Shown here: positions 33,401 to 45,490 of the stretch, piece after piece
Layout of the letters: every line of letters begins with the position of its first letter
Numbering within the stretch: position 1 is the first letter of the stretch
Notes under the pieces: model-generated
Told to the model about the DNA's origin: nothing
The model's database searches: none
The model's input: only the letters and a program-made list of their open reading frames with translations
DNA from: Ornithodoros turicata
Lineage: Eukaryota > Arthropoda > Arachnida > Ixodida > Argasidae
Reading direction: 5' to 3'
Length of the DNA: 64,000 nucleotides
NCBI RefSeq assembly: GCF_037126465.1
Contig: NC_088201.1
Coordinates: forward strand, 70,392,879 to 70,456,878
Position numbers and translations under genes: made by a program

Positions 33401-33991
33401 ATGTCATCAGCATTAACTAGTAGGGTACACTCTATCGAATCGAAGGTGGCATCACTGGGAAACGTCCAGGACTCAGTAAACACATTGATGGAAACTTCGA
33501 AAACTGTGTCAGAAGGGGTTGATGTCCTCAGAACCCAGGTTGATGCCTTGGAGAACAGAATGCGACGTTCCAGTCTAGTGTTCCACGGTGTCCCAGACGA
33601 ACCCAATGAAACTTGGGCGCAGTCAGAGGCACGCATCATTGACCTCTGTAAGCACAATCTCGATAAAACTATTGGGCCGGAGGACATTGAACGCGCGCAC
33701 CGCTTGGGTACATACCGCCCCGGCAAAAACCGCCCAATAATCGTAAAGTTCCTTTCCTATAAAAAGAAGGAAGATGTACTGGCCCTTGGGCACATTTTTA
33801 GGAACAGTCAGTACTCGGTGAGCGGCGACTACTCGTTGAGCGTCCGAACTGCTCGCAAGCACCTCATACAGTATGCCAAAACTCAAGCAAAGCCATTTAA
33901 AATTCGTTTCGATAAAGCTATTATCGATGGGAAGGCCTACGAGTATGACGCCGCACACGGGAACGTTGTAGAGTGTAATAGTAACAGATAG
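33401..33991 (+). CDS. LINE ORF1 protein (coiled coil, RRM-like and C-terminal domain)
   Basis: This is a 196-residue frame from ATG 33401, with an in-frame TAA just upstream at 33395. Residues about 5-55 form heptad-like coiled coil (VHSIESKVASL, VDVLRTQVDALENRM). Residues about 58-130 resemble the ORF1p RRM, with SLVFHGVPDEPNETWAQSEA and the motif ERAHRLGTYRPGKNRPIIVKF. The C-terminal part (SVRTARKHLIQYAKTQ) corresponds to the nucleic-acid-binding domain. Known ORF1 proteins of this type bind element RNA as trimers. It stops at a TAG, and the next in-frame codons lead straight into ORF2. Confidence 0.8.
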   Translation: MSSALTSRVHSIESKVASLGNVQDSVNTLMETSKTVSEGVDVLRTQVDALENRMRRSSLVFHGVPDEPNETWAQSEARIIDLCKHNLDKTIGPEDIERAHRLGTYRPGKNRPIIVKFLSYKKKEDVLALGHIFRNSQYSVSGDYSLSVRTARKHLIQYAKTQAKPFKIRFDKAIIDGKAYEYDAAHGNVVECNSNR

Positions 33992-36916
33992 CTCAGTGCT
34001 CCCCGACCTTCTTCAGCGCCCATACCTCCTCTCCCCTCCGTGCTCTACACAAATACCCGCAGTGTATTAAATAAACGTGATCGCCTCGAGTACCTTGTTT
34101 CATCGAGTTGTTCCGACATTGTCGTTCTCACAGAAACGTGGTTGAATAGCGACATAAGCGATTCGGAGATAATGCCGTCCTTTACTGACTTCAAATACTA
34201 CCGCAAGGACAGGGAGGGGAGGAGAGGTGGAGGCGTAATCATCGCTGTAAAAAATAATCTTTTGTCACACCTTGTTCCCGTTTCCTCGCTACTGGAAATT
34301 GTCTGGGTATGCATTCAATGTAGATCCTTTAACTTGTTATTAGGCGTGTGTTACCGACCGCCAGACTATGTATCTGATTTCGTGAAAGAACTAACCATTG
34401 TAATGTCGGACATTATTGTACGTTTTCCTAATTATAAAACAATACTTCTTGGCGACTTCAATATCACTGGTATCGACTGGAACAAACCATGTATCATCCC
34501 CGGTTGTTCCTCGCTTACCAAAGATTTTTTTAACCTCTGCCTAGATTTTCATCTCCACCAAATGGTGTTAACCCCCACTCGTGTAACCGAAAATACGGCA
34601 AGTGTTTTAGACCTTGTACTCTCACCAGTGCCTGATGTATTTGGTACCTTTACATATATGCCTGGAATCAGTGATCATACTGTCATCCATTTTAGTCTGC
34701 ATCTTGGTACCGCAAAGTGTCATACCACGAAAAAGCTTATTCGACTGTACGGCCGAGCGAACTTCACTGCCATTAACGAGGCTCTTTCCTTGTCACTCGA
34801 TTCATTTTTATCAAACATGCCACATCGTACCGTCCAAGATAACTGGCTTTCTACAAATCTCTATTGTGTTCCCTTGTGACCAAGCATGTGCCATCCATGA
34901 CCATCACTGCTTCATCTCATGCTCCGTGGTACAGCAAATCCATCAAGTCATTACTAAACAAGAAAAAGGATTTATTCAGAAGAGCCAGAGCAAGGAATTC
35001 CGCCGTGCTGTGGAGCAGATATCGGTCGTCCGCTCTGTTGCACAAAAAAGCAATCAAAGACGCAAAAAGAAAGTTATTTACTCAGGGCATTTCCAACATC
35101 CATGTCCAGAACCCTAAAAAATTCTGGTCCGCGATTAACCCATCGCAAACCACTGGTACAATATCACTGCAGGACAACGGAGATCCAATACCACCTGACC
35201 AATGCGCCGAACTGCTCAGCATCACTTTCGCTGGTGCCTTCACTGCTGCCTTCACTGCTGAAGATTTGAGCGATATTCCCGAATGCCCATCAGCTTCTTG
35301 CCCTCACATGAACCCTATCGTCATAACTGAAAGCGGAATTCTAAGGCTCATTGATTCGCTCCCAATCTCTTCATCGTGTGGTTTCGACGGTACCAATTCA
35401 AAAATTTTAAAAGGCACTAAATTGGTTTCTGCCTCTTATCTGACAGCTATCTTTCGTCAATCGCTGTCACAGGCTGCGGTTCCGGATGATTGGCGTGTGG
35501 GTAAAGTCATCCCCATTCACAAAAAGGCTGATAAGCATTCCGCAGCTAACTACCGCCCAATTGCTTTAACCAGCGTCCCATCCAAAATTCTTGAGCACGT
35601 CATCCACTCAAACATAATATCATTTCTTGAAAACAATTAACTCATCTCTGCGTACCAACACGGTTTTCGCAAAAGCTTTTCTTGCGAAACTCAATTGGCC
35701 TCCTTCATCCATGATCTCCATACCAACCTTGATAACAGATTTCAAACCGACGTAATATTCTTAGATTTCTCCCGCGCTTTTGACCGTGTTCCGCACGGGC
35801 GTCTAATGTCCAAGCTACGCAGTACAAACATTGATCCTACAACGCTATCTTGGATTTCTTCCTTTTTAACATCCCGATCCCAGTCAGTGTTTGTTAACAG
35901 TACCTTCTCGGAATCTCAACCTGTATCATCAGGCGTGCCTCAGGGCACTGTCCTAGGGCCCCTTTTGTTCTTAATATTCATCAACGATCTCCCCTTGTCA
36001 ATTCAGTCATCCATTCGGCTATTCGCTGACGATTGTGTCATTTATCGCATTTCTTCAACAATTCAGTCCTCTTGTCAATCAGTTGTTCAGTCCCTTGTCA
36101 ATTCAGTCATCCATTCGGCTATTCGCTGACGATTGTGTCATTTATCGCATTTCTTCAACAGAGGATCACCGCATTCTCTGTGAAGACTTGTCTTCACTCG
36201 ATAAATGGTGTACGAAATGGCTCATGCCGCTTAATATTGACAAGTGTTGTTATGTTCCATTCTGCAGAACAACACCTAAGTACTTACACTCATACTCCCT
36301 TTGCGGTTCTTCAGTTCCATCTTCCACGTCCTTCAAATACCTGGGTGTTCATCTACAAAGTAGCCTTTCCTGGAACACGCACATAACCTCCATTGTGAAA
36401 AAGGCTAACCGCACTCTAGGGTATCTAAAACGGCATCTTTCTACTGCTCCTCCTCAAGTCAAACGCTTGGCCTACATAACACTGGTCAGGCCTCAGCTAG
36501 AGTACGCCTCTGCCGTACGGGACCCGTCCACTGCCTACCTCATCCATGATCTTGAAGCCGTCCAAAATCGCGCAGCCAGATTCATCACCAATAACTACTC
36601 ACTTTATGCGAGCATCTCCTCTCTCAAGGAACGCATCGATCTCGCTCAACTGTGCATTCGTAGAAAGGTTTCGCGTTTATCATTATTTCATAAATTCTAT
36701 CACTCTCCTGCAATACGGTCACCCTACATCATTCCTGCTCATAGAATATCTTCACGTATCGACCATCAACTCAAAGTAGCACGTGTCAAACGTAACACTT
36801 CCACGTTTTCGAATTCATTTTTTCCTAAAACCATCATAGAGTGGAATAACCTCCCATCTCGTATCGTCACCACACCTGACCCATCTAGCTTTCGCGTGTC
36901 TGTTAGTAATGTATAA
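33992..36916 (+). pseudogene. LINE ORF2: AP-type endonuclease and reverse transcriptase, disrupted
   Basis: The frame after the ORF1 TAG gives VLYTNTRSVLNKRDRLEYL, IVVLTETWLNSDISDSEI and LLGDFNITGIDW (endonuclease), with GISDHTVIHF near its end. A frameshift near 34868 leads to the RT: GKVIPIHKKADKHSAANYRP, a TAA at 35638-35640, then [48 protein letters not shown] and [12 protein letters not shown]. The FADD block is duplicated 100 bp downstream, shifting the frame. The second copy continues to 36916 through the thumb (LGVHLQSSLSWNTHI) and a C-terminal RPQLEYASAVRDPS segment. No ATG precedes the endonuclease in its frame. Confidence 0.85.
35992..36160 (+). repeat. 100-bp tandem duplication within the RT
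   Basis: CCCTTGTCAATTCAGTCATC and the next 50 bases at 35992-36060 recur exactly at 36092-36160. The offset of 100 is not a multiple of three, so it shifts the frame. Confidence 0.95.
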
Positions 36917-37092
36917 CGTCCGTGGATAACCTTTTATGCTCAGTTTTTTTTTTCTTCGTTGTTGTTGTTGTTGTTATTGTGTTGTTTAAAATTATCCTCG
37001 TCGCTTTTTTTTTTATTTCCTGTAACCCACTCCTCCCATGTAACGCCCTCCCGAGGGACTCTTGGGAGTAAATAAATTGATTGATTGATCAT

Positions 37093-39110
37093 CTCCTGTT
37101 TAGATGCCAACGTCTTGCGCACGTCAGCGAAGCAGATGCTTGGCACATCGGTCACAGGTATGTAGCTTTCAACGTTTTCCTTGATTTTGTGGCAGATTGC
37201 ATCTCTTGTACGTTATTTCTTCTTCTAGGTCTTAGGGTGTTAATAGGTGCTTCTCGAGGTCCGTCTCAGGCGATCTCCCCACATCGGAAGTAAATACCTC
37301 CACTTTGCTTCGTTGCTTCCAGCGAAAGGGCACAAAGCAATTTATATCTCTTTACTTTAGCCTTTACAGCTCAAGTGCTCAGAATGATGCATACCACGAA
37401 GCTTATTCAGGAGCACCACACCGCGCGGCTTGACCTCATATTGGCCAAGTTAACAACGGCACCAACGGAAGGGCCTGCAGAAAATGACATCTTGAGGGAG
37501 CCATTCTAATATTGTCAAGAGCTTCTGCGATTCGATGTCTCTCTTTACCATCACAAGGGCTATAATTGATACGTTCTGCACAATCCCACTCATACTCCAC
37601 GCGCATTGTCTACATGTATTTGGGATAAGGTTGTGCGTAAAGTTCTGTTTTCGTCAGTTGAGTAACTCATGGCTTCTCTTAACGTTGCGGGAGCACGTTC
37701 TTCTGAGATGCGGGGGCAGTGACGAAAGGGACGCCACTAGACTGATCCTATGTCAACTGATGTCAGATGATGTGGCACAGAACCTCAGTTACAAGGGTCG
37801 TCAAGGGAAAAAAAAGGAACTGCAGCACCCTCAATCTGGGGAAAGATTGTCATTCGTATGTGCTTTGCTCTGCATACTAAAGTGCTTATAACACTCAAAT
37901 CATCCATTTGCAGCCTTGAAACTGTCTTGTCGTGCTCTCATGCATGCTCAAACCACTAGAATGTTGCCCGCTCGAAGGTTCATCCAGTGTATAAATGTGT
38001 GGGTGGATTATTTGCCTCCTGTAATCCTGTTTTCTCTCGTGGGGTTTAATATCCGCAGTTGTATGCAATACTTACTTGAGTACTACAGTAATAATAAATT
38101 CGTAATAATAAAGTAGTTACTAATACAGTTGTAATAAATTAATTGCAGGTAATCAAGTTGTTGTTCTTGAGTACTACATCCACTGTAGCACGATTTTTTT
38201 CTTTGCTAGAGATCTCTATTGAAAATAACATTTATGCAGGCGAGGTGCAATGTGATAGTTTTTAGCCGAGTAGATCTGCTTGCCAAAAGTGCATAGGGAA
38301 GTTATACTGTGATATTTTCTGGAGCATAGTTTATCCAATTGAAGTACTGCACACAACATTTCCTTGTGATCTGACTTGAAACGTTGTTCCTTGAAACTCT
38401 ATTATGCGAGGAAAAAATCGAAATATTTTGTGATGTACAGTATGTCTCAGCTACATATGATGGAACGAGGAATGTAACAAGAAAAGGCGATAAGTGTCGT
38501 ATATCAAAAACAGTTGTTGAATGTTCGGAAAGTAGTATGCTTTGTTCACATGTATCTTTTCCTTGAGACAAATTAAGTGTGAGTAATTGGTACTATCTCG
38601 AATAATTTATTTTTAGGCGGAGCTCTAAGTTCGAAGATTGTAGGCTGTCTTGTGTAAACACACATTCCATGTGTTTGCTGCAATGCATGCCTTGCATAGA
38701 CGATGTTCGCAGCAAAAAGATCGCGAAATTACCACAATAGGAAATAATATCAGAAGTGGCAATCTGTTTTACGCAACCTTTGTGCGTTTCGATAGAATAG
38801 CGTCCAAGCGTACGTGAAAAAATGTCCACCTTTGCTGTGGATTCCCAGGTTGTAACGCGGTGCACTTTTCTTCAAAAAAGAAAAAAAAAAAGGTGTACTT
38901 TAACTCAGACACGGGGGTAGGTGTTTCTCAACGCAGTCTAAACCTTCTGGTTGACACCTCGACCCTATATAATAAGTGAAAAACTTCGCTTTGTTAACCC
39001 TAAGTTATTTATTAGCAGCATTGAGGGAAAAAAAACGGGTAGGCAAATTACGCTGTTAACAAGGTTCAGTAGCTGCTGTTCGCGTAGAAGCTTCGCCTGT
39101 TTTAAAACCG
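37093..39110. other. No recognisable gene
   Basis: Short frames only. ACTACAGTAATAATAAATTCGTAATAAT-type words at 38040-38170 resemble sub-terminal DNA of hAT-like elements. Confidence 0.3.
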
Positions 39111-39600
39111 TGGTTCACATTGGCTGAGACACCCTGTATACAAACATTTCTCAGTTTGCCTGTTCGACCCACCGATTTACTATTTTCTCTTCCGAGAGAG
39201 ATGAGAGAAGTTTGTGAATGTGTTTGTGAAGCGAGAATAGGTAGAACCTTGCACCTCCACTGTGCTTCAGAGGTTTTTCCAGCAGTGTTTTTATGTACCC
39301 TTGTTTGTAGTACGTGTTGTGTACAAGGTAAAGTGACACGTTACGTGACGCACCCTGTATTATGCACCATCTTTAGGCATTCGTCAACGAGGTGCTGCGG
39401 TAAGGTGTTGCCTAGAGCAGGGTACGTACGGAAAAGTAGCGGCATGGTATTTACGTTACTTTGATTTGGTAGCGGTAGCACGTTACTTTTAAAATTTGTA
39501 GCGACGCTTGTATTGCGCCACTTTTTGTAGAGTAGCGGGTAGCGGTATTCCGTTGCTTCGTTTTGGTAGCGGGTACAACACCGGCACCGAGTTATATTTG
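39111..39600. repeat. CACCCTGTAT ends and GTAGCGGTAGC words
   Basis: CACCCTGTAT occurs at 39129 and 39350 in the same orientation, as in the ends of the foldback family at 1-339. At 39430-39590 the words TAGCGGTAGCACGTTACTT and TAGCGGGTAGCGGTATTC repeat. These look like remnants of two element types. Confidence 0.45.
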
Positions 39601-40210
39601 TGTGTGCTGTTGTGCATAAAACAGATTACACAGAAAGGGAAACAAAAAATGAGACAGAGAGAATGGGAGCGGTCACCAAGGGGATATCTAGGCACGTCTT
39701 CAAACTGTTAGTACGCTTATCACGGCCATTTTAGAGATTGCATTGTCTCGCTCTCCGTACAGTTGCACACTGCACCAAACTCTTGTCATCTTTCGGTCCT
39801 CCAAAGGAATTCTTAACCAGGAAACGTTTCTCAACGAACTATTATGGTGTTGCAATTGTTCATTTAGAGGATTAAGCGCAGGTAACACAGGACAAAGAGC
39901 GGACAAAGACAGGGCTGGCGCTGGTTGAAAAGCCATGTATCAAGTAGCCCAACAATCTACGCCCCTAGGAAATGATCACCGTGCTTGGTAATAAAGGAAG
40001 ACGACAACAGTCTATGGCGGACTACAATAAACGCAGGAATGGCGAAGAGACGAAACGGCACTACGAGGCACTGAGGCAGCTCCGAATGATCTCCACCTAT
40101 ACATGTATACGTAAGTAATCAGACACATTACTTAAATAAGCCTGTGTCTCAAGCACATTTTACTACTCCAGAGGACCAAAAAGAAACCGCCAATGCTATT
40201 TTTTTAATTT
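39601..40210. other. No recognisable gene
   Basis: Nothing with family resemblance is visible. Confidence 0.3.
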
Positions 40211-40249
40211 CTTTCACTCTTCTTGCGTCGTTTCTTCTGCTTTTGTTGA

Positions 40250-40326
40250 AAGTGTCTCAGCCGATGTAAAAGGTACCTGCTTTGACCCTGTGGCTCTGGG
40301 GATGACGACGTCTGTGTGGCGCGTCT
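40250..40326 (-). CDS. Possible terminal exon with basic tail
   Basis: On the minus strand a good acceptor (CTTTGCTTTGCAG) precedes 40326. In the phase left by the upstream Kunitz exons the frame gives APHRRRHPQSHRVKAGTFYI and a stop. A basic C-terminal tail is known in some Kunitz inhibitors. Another frame is open longer and ends STKAEETTQEE. Linkage to the Kunitz exons 5 kb upstream is speculation. Confidence 0.22.
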
Positions 40327-40635
40327 GCAAAGCAAAGACATGAATTATGCAGTATATCTGCAGGGTGACCTTATATCTGAAGGTACAAAACGGCATAGAA
40401 GAGCGCGCGGGGGAGGGGGGATAGAGAGAAAACACAAAATGTATTGAAACCGTTATTTGTTTTACAGGGTAGACGGAGGCTAATGTAGAGCTGGTCTGCG
40501 TTGTTCCACAAGCACAACACATTTAGCAACGAAAATGTTTACATGGTCCCATCTCCGCACAAAAGAAGGTACCCTTGAACACGTGCAACAATGGATGCAA
40601 CAATAAATTGTATTCCAGGGCGGCAAACGTTCTTT

Positions 40636-40636
40636 A

Positions 40637-40664
<28 letters not shown>
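40636..40664. repeat. (AC)n microsatellite
   Basis: About 14 uninterrupted AC units. Confidence 0.95.
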
Positions 40665-40667
<3 letters not shown>

Positions 40668-41674
40668 CTGTGCGCGTGATCAGTAAACAATGTTTCGGTT
40701 TCGCTTTCCTGGTTACATATTCCGAAACTATTCGCCATGCGCGAAAGCGGGACGTGTCGCTTTCCTGAGGCAAACAAAGACGTGACGGCGGGTTCGATCC
40801 TCTAAAACGGCCGGCCAAAACGGGACGTTTGGTCACCCTAATCCTAGCAGTACAACCTGTATCGGTCTTGCTAGAAAATGACACATGACTTTCAGAAACG
40901 TGATGCATAAAGCATCCGGGCGATTCAACATTAGTTTATTCAAAAGGGTCACATCGCGGCCCATCCAATTCTTTTCACATAGTGACAGGAAAGAGCACTT
41001 TTTTCTCAAGAAATTCAAAATGTTTGGGTGTTGAATTAATACTTTATATTTGACTTTTTTTTTCTCGTTTTGCATGTGCGTGCCTGATCAATAGTCGCTT
41101 CAGTGCAACGTATAAAACATCGACTCATCATGATGAACTCCATCATCACACCTGTTCAACAATAAAAGGTTCTCGCGAAATTAATTCATGGATTAACATG
41201 TACCATGCTCATCGACAACGCTGTAAAATTTGGTACGTTTGTTAGTTCACAGTAGCGTAAAAAAAATGAAGAGCATGGTTTTGAGAACAGCTCTGTTCCT
41301 ACTTCAATCCGTCATTCCTCCGCTACGTTTCGCTCTTATTTCAGTGAGAATAGCATCGTTTATTCGTCTTAGAGTGGTCCTACTTCGGTTATCTATCATG
41401 ATGTGTATAGCTGTTGGCTCAATTTAATCTATATTTTACCAGGAACAAACCCAATATACAAGGACGATATAAGTTTCACTAAAATTTCTTGTCTCAAATA
41501 CCGGATTACACAGTGGAGATCAGCGCGCTGAGAAATGGTCATACTACTCAGCAGCTCTATGACGAGGTCGTTATCGTCATCACGTTATCTGCCTATGGAC
41601 ACCGAGAACAAACAACGATTTCACACACGTTTGGCTTTCGTTCGATCTGAGTTATACGTATAATGTAGGCGCCG
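40665..41674. other. Repeat end plus unannotated DNA
   Basis: GGGACGTTTGGTCACCCTAAT near 40821-40841 looks like the terminus of a DNA transposon (ATTAGGGTGACCAAACGTCC on the other strand). The rest shows no gene. Confidence 0.35.
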
Positions 41675-41914
41675 TACACTGTTAAAACAGAACTTCACCA
41701 CATATCACGCTCATAGCCAACCATCATTCCGAATGATATCATTCTGTGTACTGATTTGTTGAAAATAGGAGGAGGTGCCTATCTGGGACACATTATCTTA
41801 TCCCAGATAGGCGCCTCCCCCCTGTTTTGAACAAATAGGACACAGAATGATATTATTCGGAATGATGGTTGACTAGGAGCGTGCTATGTGGTGAAGTTCT
41901 GTTTTAACATTGTA
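41675..41914. mobile_element. MITE, family M (TA flanks, near-perfect hairpin)
   Basis: TACACTGTTAAAACAGAACT at the left mirrors AGTTCTGTTTTAACATTGTA at the right. The arms continue through CCAACCATCATTCCGAATGA and GGAGGAGG.GCCTAT. It has the same design as 46865-47318 and 50578-50818. TA at both ends suggests a Tc1/mariner-type origin. Confidence 0.92.
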
Positions 41915-42104
41915 GGAGGCAACAGGGATTCAGACGCGAACGGTTGCAACTCCATAAGCAAAACGTACAAGTTATAGACACCGTCTGAATTCGTCGACTG
42001 ATTTTGACGTTAAAGTGGTAATCGACTCTAAGGTACGTGTGGTTGCCCAATAAAAAATTTTCGTTCAGCAGAGCGCTGCAGTTTATGAGACACACAATCA
42101 ACGG

Positions 42105-42225
42105 CATATTCATTTGAAATATAGCAGTCGTCGAAAAACCCAAACAACGGCGGGAATCGAACCACGCATCTCTCGATTGCCGGTTGAATGCACTAACAAA
42201 TTACGCTGCGGTGGCGTCTGCTTGC
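42105..42225 (-). mobile_element. tRNA-derived SINE (family B)
   Basis: The minus strand contains CACTAA...GCAATCGAGAGATGCGTGG then TTCGATTCCCGCCG (B-box-like) and TTTTTCGACGACTGC. The same body occurs at 46245-46335 (minus) and 46425-46525 (plus). A tRNA-like anticodon arm is visible in the last copy. Confidence 0.65.
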
Positions 42226-43084
42226 CGACGACTTACCAAAGGGTATTTTTTATGTACCGCCACATTAATATCCCGTTTCGGTTAAACCGTGACATAAGTG
42301 TTGTTTACTGTGCATGGACATTTACAGGGCGTGTGCAGGTAAAGTAGCCCCTCATTTATGCACGTAAAGCGTTGTCTGCTCACTGTACGAACCTCCCGTG
42401 GCGCACAACGGCGCATTTATAAGATGAATACCAACAACAACAACAAAAAAAAAAAAAAAGAAGAAAAAGATATAGCTACGCAAACTTTGCTCCCCGTGCA
42501 GTTCGAATGGGTTATACCGAAGCAAACATGGCGGTCTCCGGAGAGCTCTGTGCCGGTACCGCGAGGGGCGCTAACGGTGCAAAAATCGAGATAATAGAAA
42601 TGAGCATCCGTGTGGGGCTTCGATGTATGCATGGAGAGCAGGGTCTGTGTGGCTATATTTCTTGTGACGCATATTTTGGTTACCACTCTCTTTTTTGTTG
42701 TTGTTGTAGGTGGTGGTGGTGGTTTCGACCGCATGAACGCGTCGTCGTGTACGTAAATGTGGGGCGACATTTTCTGCACACACCCACACACGAGTATGGG
42801 GCCGAGATAAACGTGATTACGTGAGTATGGACTGTTTCGAGATACAGTAAAACGTAATCAGCAAATTTATTCTCGAATTTAGGGCTCCAATGCTTGCCAG
42901 GACAGAAACGAGAAATGCTGAAAGTGCTTGCACATTTGCGCAGTACTTTCATATCGAACGTTTCTGTTCGATATCACACACTGTGACCTCGGTGCATGAC
43001 TTCTGTCGATCTATGCGACGAGCAGAAAAACACCTGAATTGGTTAGCACATCGTCACAGATGAAATCGTCGGGTGGCTTAACAA
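42226..43084. other. No recognisable gene
   Basis: Contains an A-rich tract at about 42440 and a TTG/TGG trinucleotide run at 42690-42722. Confidence 0.3.
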
Positions 43085-43620
43085 ACGAGAAATCTCTTTA
43101 AGGAGACGCTAAAGGCCCAACCCCATACGGCGTTTTTCGAACGGCAGAACGCCGAGCTTCTCTCAGCGGCAAACGATGCTGTCGAAAAACATTAAACGCC
43201 AAGGGCCCGTGCCCACATGCGGTACAAATGTGCGGAAACCGCCTGCGCGCTGCCGCTGAGCGTGAAGAGAGAGTGCTTGCCGCCCAGCAGCCGCTATCGC
43301 CTGCGGTTTCCGCGACTCTCATCGCGGTATCGCGGCTCTCATGCGGTATCAGCGCTGACGACGCTGGAAACGTGCTGTAGACCGCATGGATGGCCGGAAG
43401 AAAACAAGAGTGTGACGCAGTCTCCGTTCACTACCTGATTAAACGAAGATTCGCGGCGTGTCGCTAAAGATCGTGCATTGCGGGGTCGAGGACAAGCGGA
43501 GCCCGGAGGCGGTTTCTCCAGTACCGTGGCAAAAATTTTCCGCTCCTCATACGCGTTACCGCGCTCTTTTGCCGCATGTGAGTAAGCGGCCTAAAAGCAT
43601 GTCGCGTTTCCACAACGGCG
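43085..43620. repeat. GC-rich repeat-like stretch (GCGGTATC/GCCGCTG words)
   Basis: CTAAAGGCCCAACCCCATACGG, TTAAACGCCAAGGGCCCGTGCC and repeats of TCGCGGTATCGCGGCTCTC suggest a non-autonomous DNA element. The ends were not resolved. Confidence 0.35.
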
Positions 43621-44754
43621 GGTGGACGACGTCCCACTAGCTTTTCCGTGCCCTGTCAAGAGAACCAACTTCTGATTAATGCAAACACACGCACGCACAC
43701 ACACACACAGAGGTAGAGATAGATAGGTGTTTCTGAGCAATACCATACCATAACTAGAAAGCGGATTTTGAGGCACTAACAGGGGGCGCTCTTGACCACA
43801 TTGCACACGGTTTGCCTATCATCATCGCGGATGATATCGCTCTGTCTCCTGAGAAGCTGAGAAAGGAGGCCGACACCTTTTTATGTATCAACTTTCCTTC
43901 CAATCGGAAGGTAAAACGATTTGATTCTGAAGGTTGATTGGCCTAGAACGATTTATGCGACGACGGAGGGCTACCTGTTAGAGCCTAAAAACTATCTCTC
44001 TCATCATAACGCATAAGATACTGCAGCATTGAGCACGCGCATTCATCCATTCCATTTGCGGTTCGCCATTCATCATGATTGTCGTTGCGCTGTTGAACTT
44101 CCCAAGGTACCGGAACACGCGAAGCGAACGGACCATTGCGGTTGACATCTCCACACTCTGTTTCCCCTTTGTGTTTAGCATGCTGGATTACGGCCGCCCA
44201 CATAAGGTTTAACGTTTTTAAAATCGCATGTTCTGTCGAACAGGACCTACGGGAACGGACGTAACCTACACGAGCCATTCCGCATGCCGTCATCTACAGG
44301 GCTCCTTAAGAACTGGCGTGACCGGGTGCTAACTTGAGGCTGTTCGCTGATTGGGCGCTTGTGTGCGCCATTTCTGCTGCCTGCCGTCCAAACATGGAGG
44401 AAAGAATACTAAGGAGACTACGTACCGCATTTCCCCACTACAGGGAATTATGGGAGCAGTGACGTCAGACGTTACACGTTATGCAGAGTGCTAAAGCAAA
44501 TGAAATTCACTGACTCTTGGCGCCGCCACTCGTTACGGGCAAATGAGCAGGGCAAATGAGCGGCACCAATATTTGCAATACTATCGTTATGCGGGCAGGT
44601 GTTCGTGGGAGGACGTTCTTTGGACGTGGGAGAACTACCGACTTCGCTCGACAGGATGCCACTCGTTCTCCTTAGAATTCTTTCGTCCATGCGGTCAAAC
44701 TTACACGCCTTGAACTTCGCGGACAGCGCCACGTCCCTATTGTAGCACGCCAAT
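43621..44754. other. No recognisable gene
   Basis: A short CA tract lies at 43685-43710. No domain is evident in the open frames. Confidence 0.3.
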
Positions 44755-44920
44755 AGTGAGTTTTAATGCATCGTACGCTATCGCCTTTGCGTACGTAAGC
44801 GAAAGCGCTGGTGGTTCTGTGCATGCGCAAAACATAAAGAGAACTTCGCGCAGTGCGCAGAACCACCACGCTATCCCATACGTACGCAAAGGCGATAGCG
44901 TACGATGCACTAAAACTCTC
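44755..44920. mobile_element. Small MITE, family N
   Basis: AGTGAGTTTTAATGCATCGT mirrors ACGATGCACTAAAACTCTC. Inner arms carry TACGCTATCGCCTTTGCGTA. AAT on both sides is compatible with a 3-bp duplication. Confidence 0.8.
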
Positions 44921-45046
44921 AAATATGGCCTGCCCACCAAACACATCATCCGGTTGGGCTTTAAGTTCGCCACGGGCGATACCCTACCCCATTGCTGGTG
45001 GTGCCTTAACAATTGTTTCTCTTGAGTCAGAAGCACAGGAAACATT

Positions 45047-45104
45047 AGTGAGTTTTAGTATGACGTACGCTGTAGCCTTTGCGTACGTTATACTAAAACT
45101 CACT
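45047..45104. mobile_element. Minimal 58-bp palindromic MITE, family N
   Basis: AGTGAGTTTTAGTATGACGT to ATACTAAAACTCACT is almost a perfect palindrome around GCCTTTGCGTACG. ATT flanks it on both sides (3-bp duplication). It is the shortest relative of 44755-44920. Confidence 0.85.
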
Positions 45105-45286
45105 ATTAATAAACAGGTTGAATTCCAGTGCAAACGAATAGGACAGGTCAGTTTTCCGCATCTCACCCTCGTGGGTCAGTTGCTGTCTTCAACTGTGTAG
45201 AATGTTCCCTTTGCCATTCTTAGCGGGCGGTGCATTTAAACGCGCTGTCGATGCCACGTACGAAAAACACAATTAGTTCAGCTTAC

Positions 45287-45490
45287 CGTGACAACTTTTC
45301 TGACACTCTAACATGGTGTCGAAGTTGTTCGGTGCACGGGAGCAAGTCCTGTTGAAGAAGCGTTCACAACGACCCTTCTTCTTGTTGTAGAAGAACATGA
45401 CCTTGGTCTTAAAACACATCTTCGCTCTCCCTTTGATGTGACGCTTGTTGCAGACAGCCCTAGACGCATGCTTCTTATTCCTGTCTTTTT
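45287..45490 (-). CDS. Kunitz/BPTI-domain exon
   Basis: Read on the minus strand, a 204-nt exon lies between the acceptor CTTGGTGTTTCAG and the donor GTAAGC, entering and leaving in phase 1. It encodes six cysteines spaced C-x11-C-x15-C-x7-C-x12-C-x3-C, including VMFFYNKKKGRC and NNFDTMLECQKSC. All spacings except the first equal the standard Kunitz pattern (the usual first gap is 8). Such domains inhibit serine proteases or block channels and clotting factors, and they are abundant in tick saliva. The reactive-site loop is lengthened, so the target is unknown. It could be a downstream domain of the gene at 49986-50498, since strand and phase agree. Confidence 0.82.

Larger units (their letters stand above)
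33350..37092 (+). mobile_element. CR1-like LINE with ORF1, ORF2 and TTGATTGATTGA tail
   Basis: A nearly full-length non-LTR element. It has an L1-ORF1-type protein (33401-33991), then endonuclease and RT (33992-36916), a 3' UTR with GTT-rich and poly-T tracts, and the end AATAAATTGATTGATTGATC. The tail style fits CR1-group elements. The 5' boundary is unclear and ORF1 may be slightly truncated. ORF2 is broken by a frameshift near 34868, a stop at 35638 and a 100-bp duplication, so the copy is recently dead. Confidence 0.85.
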
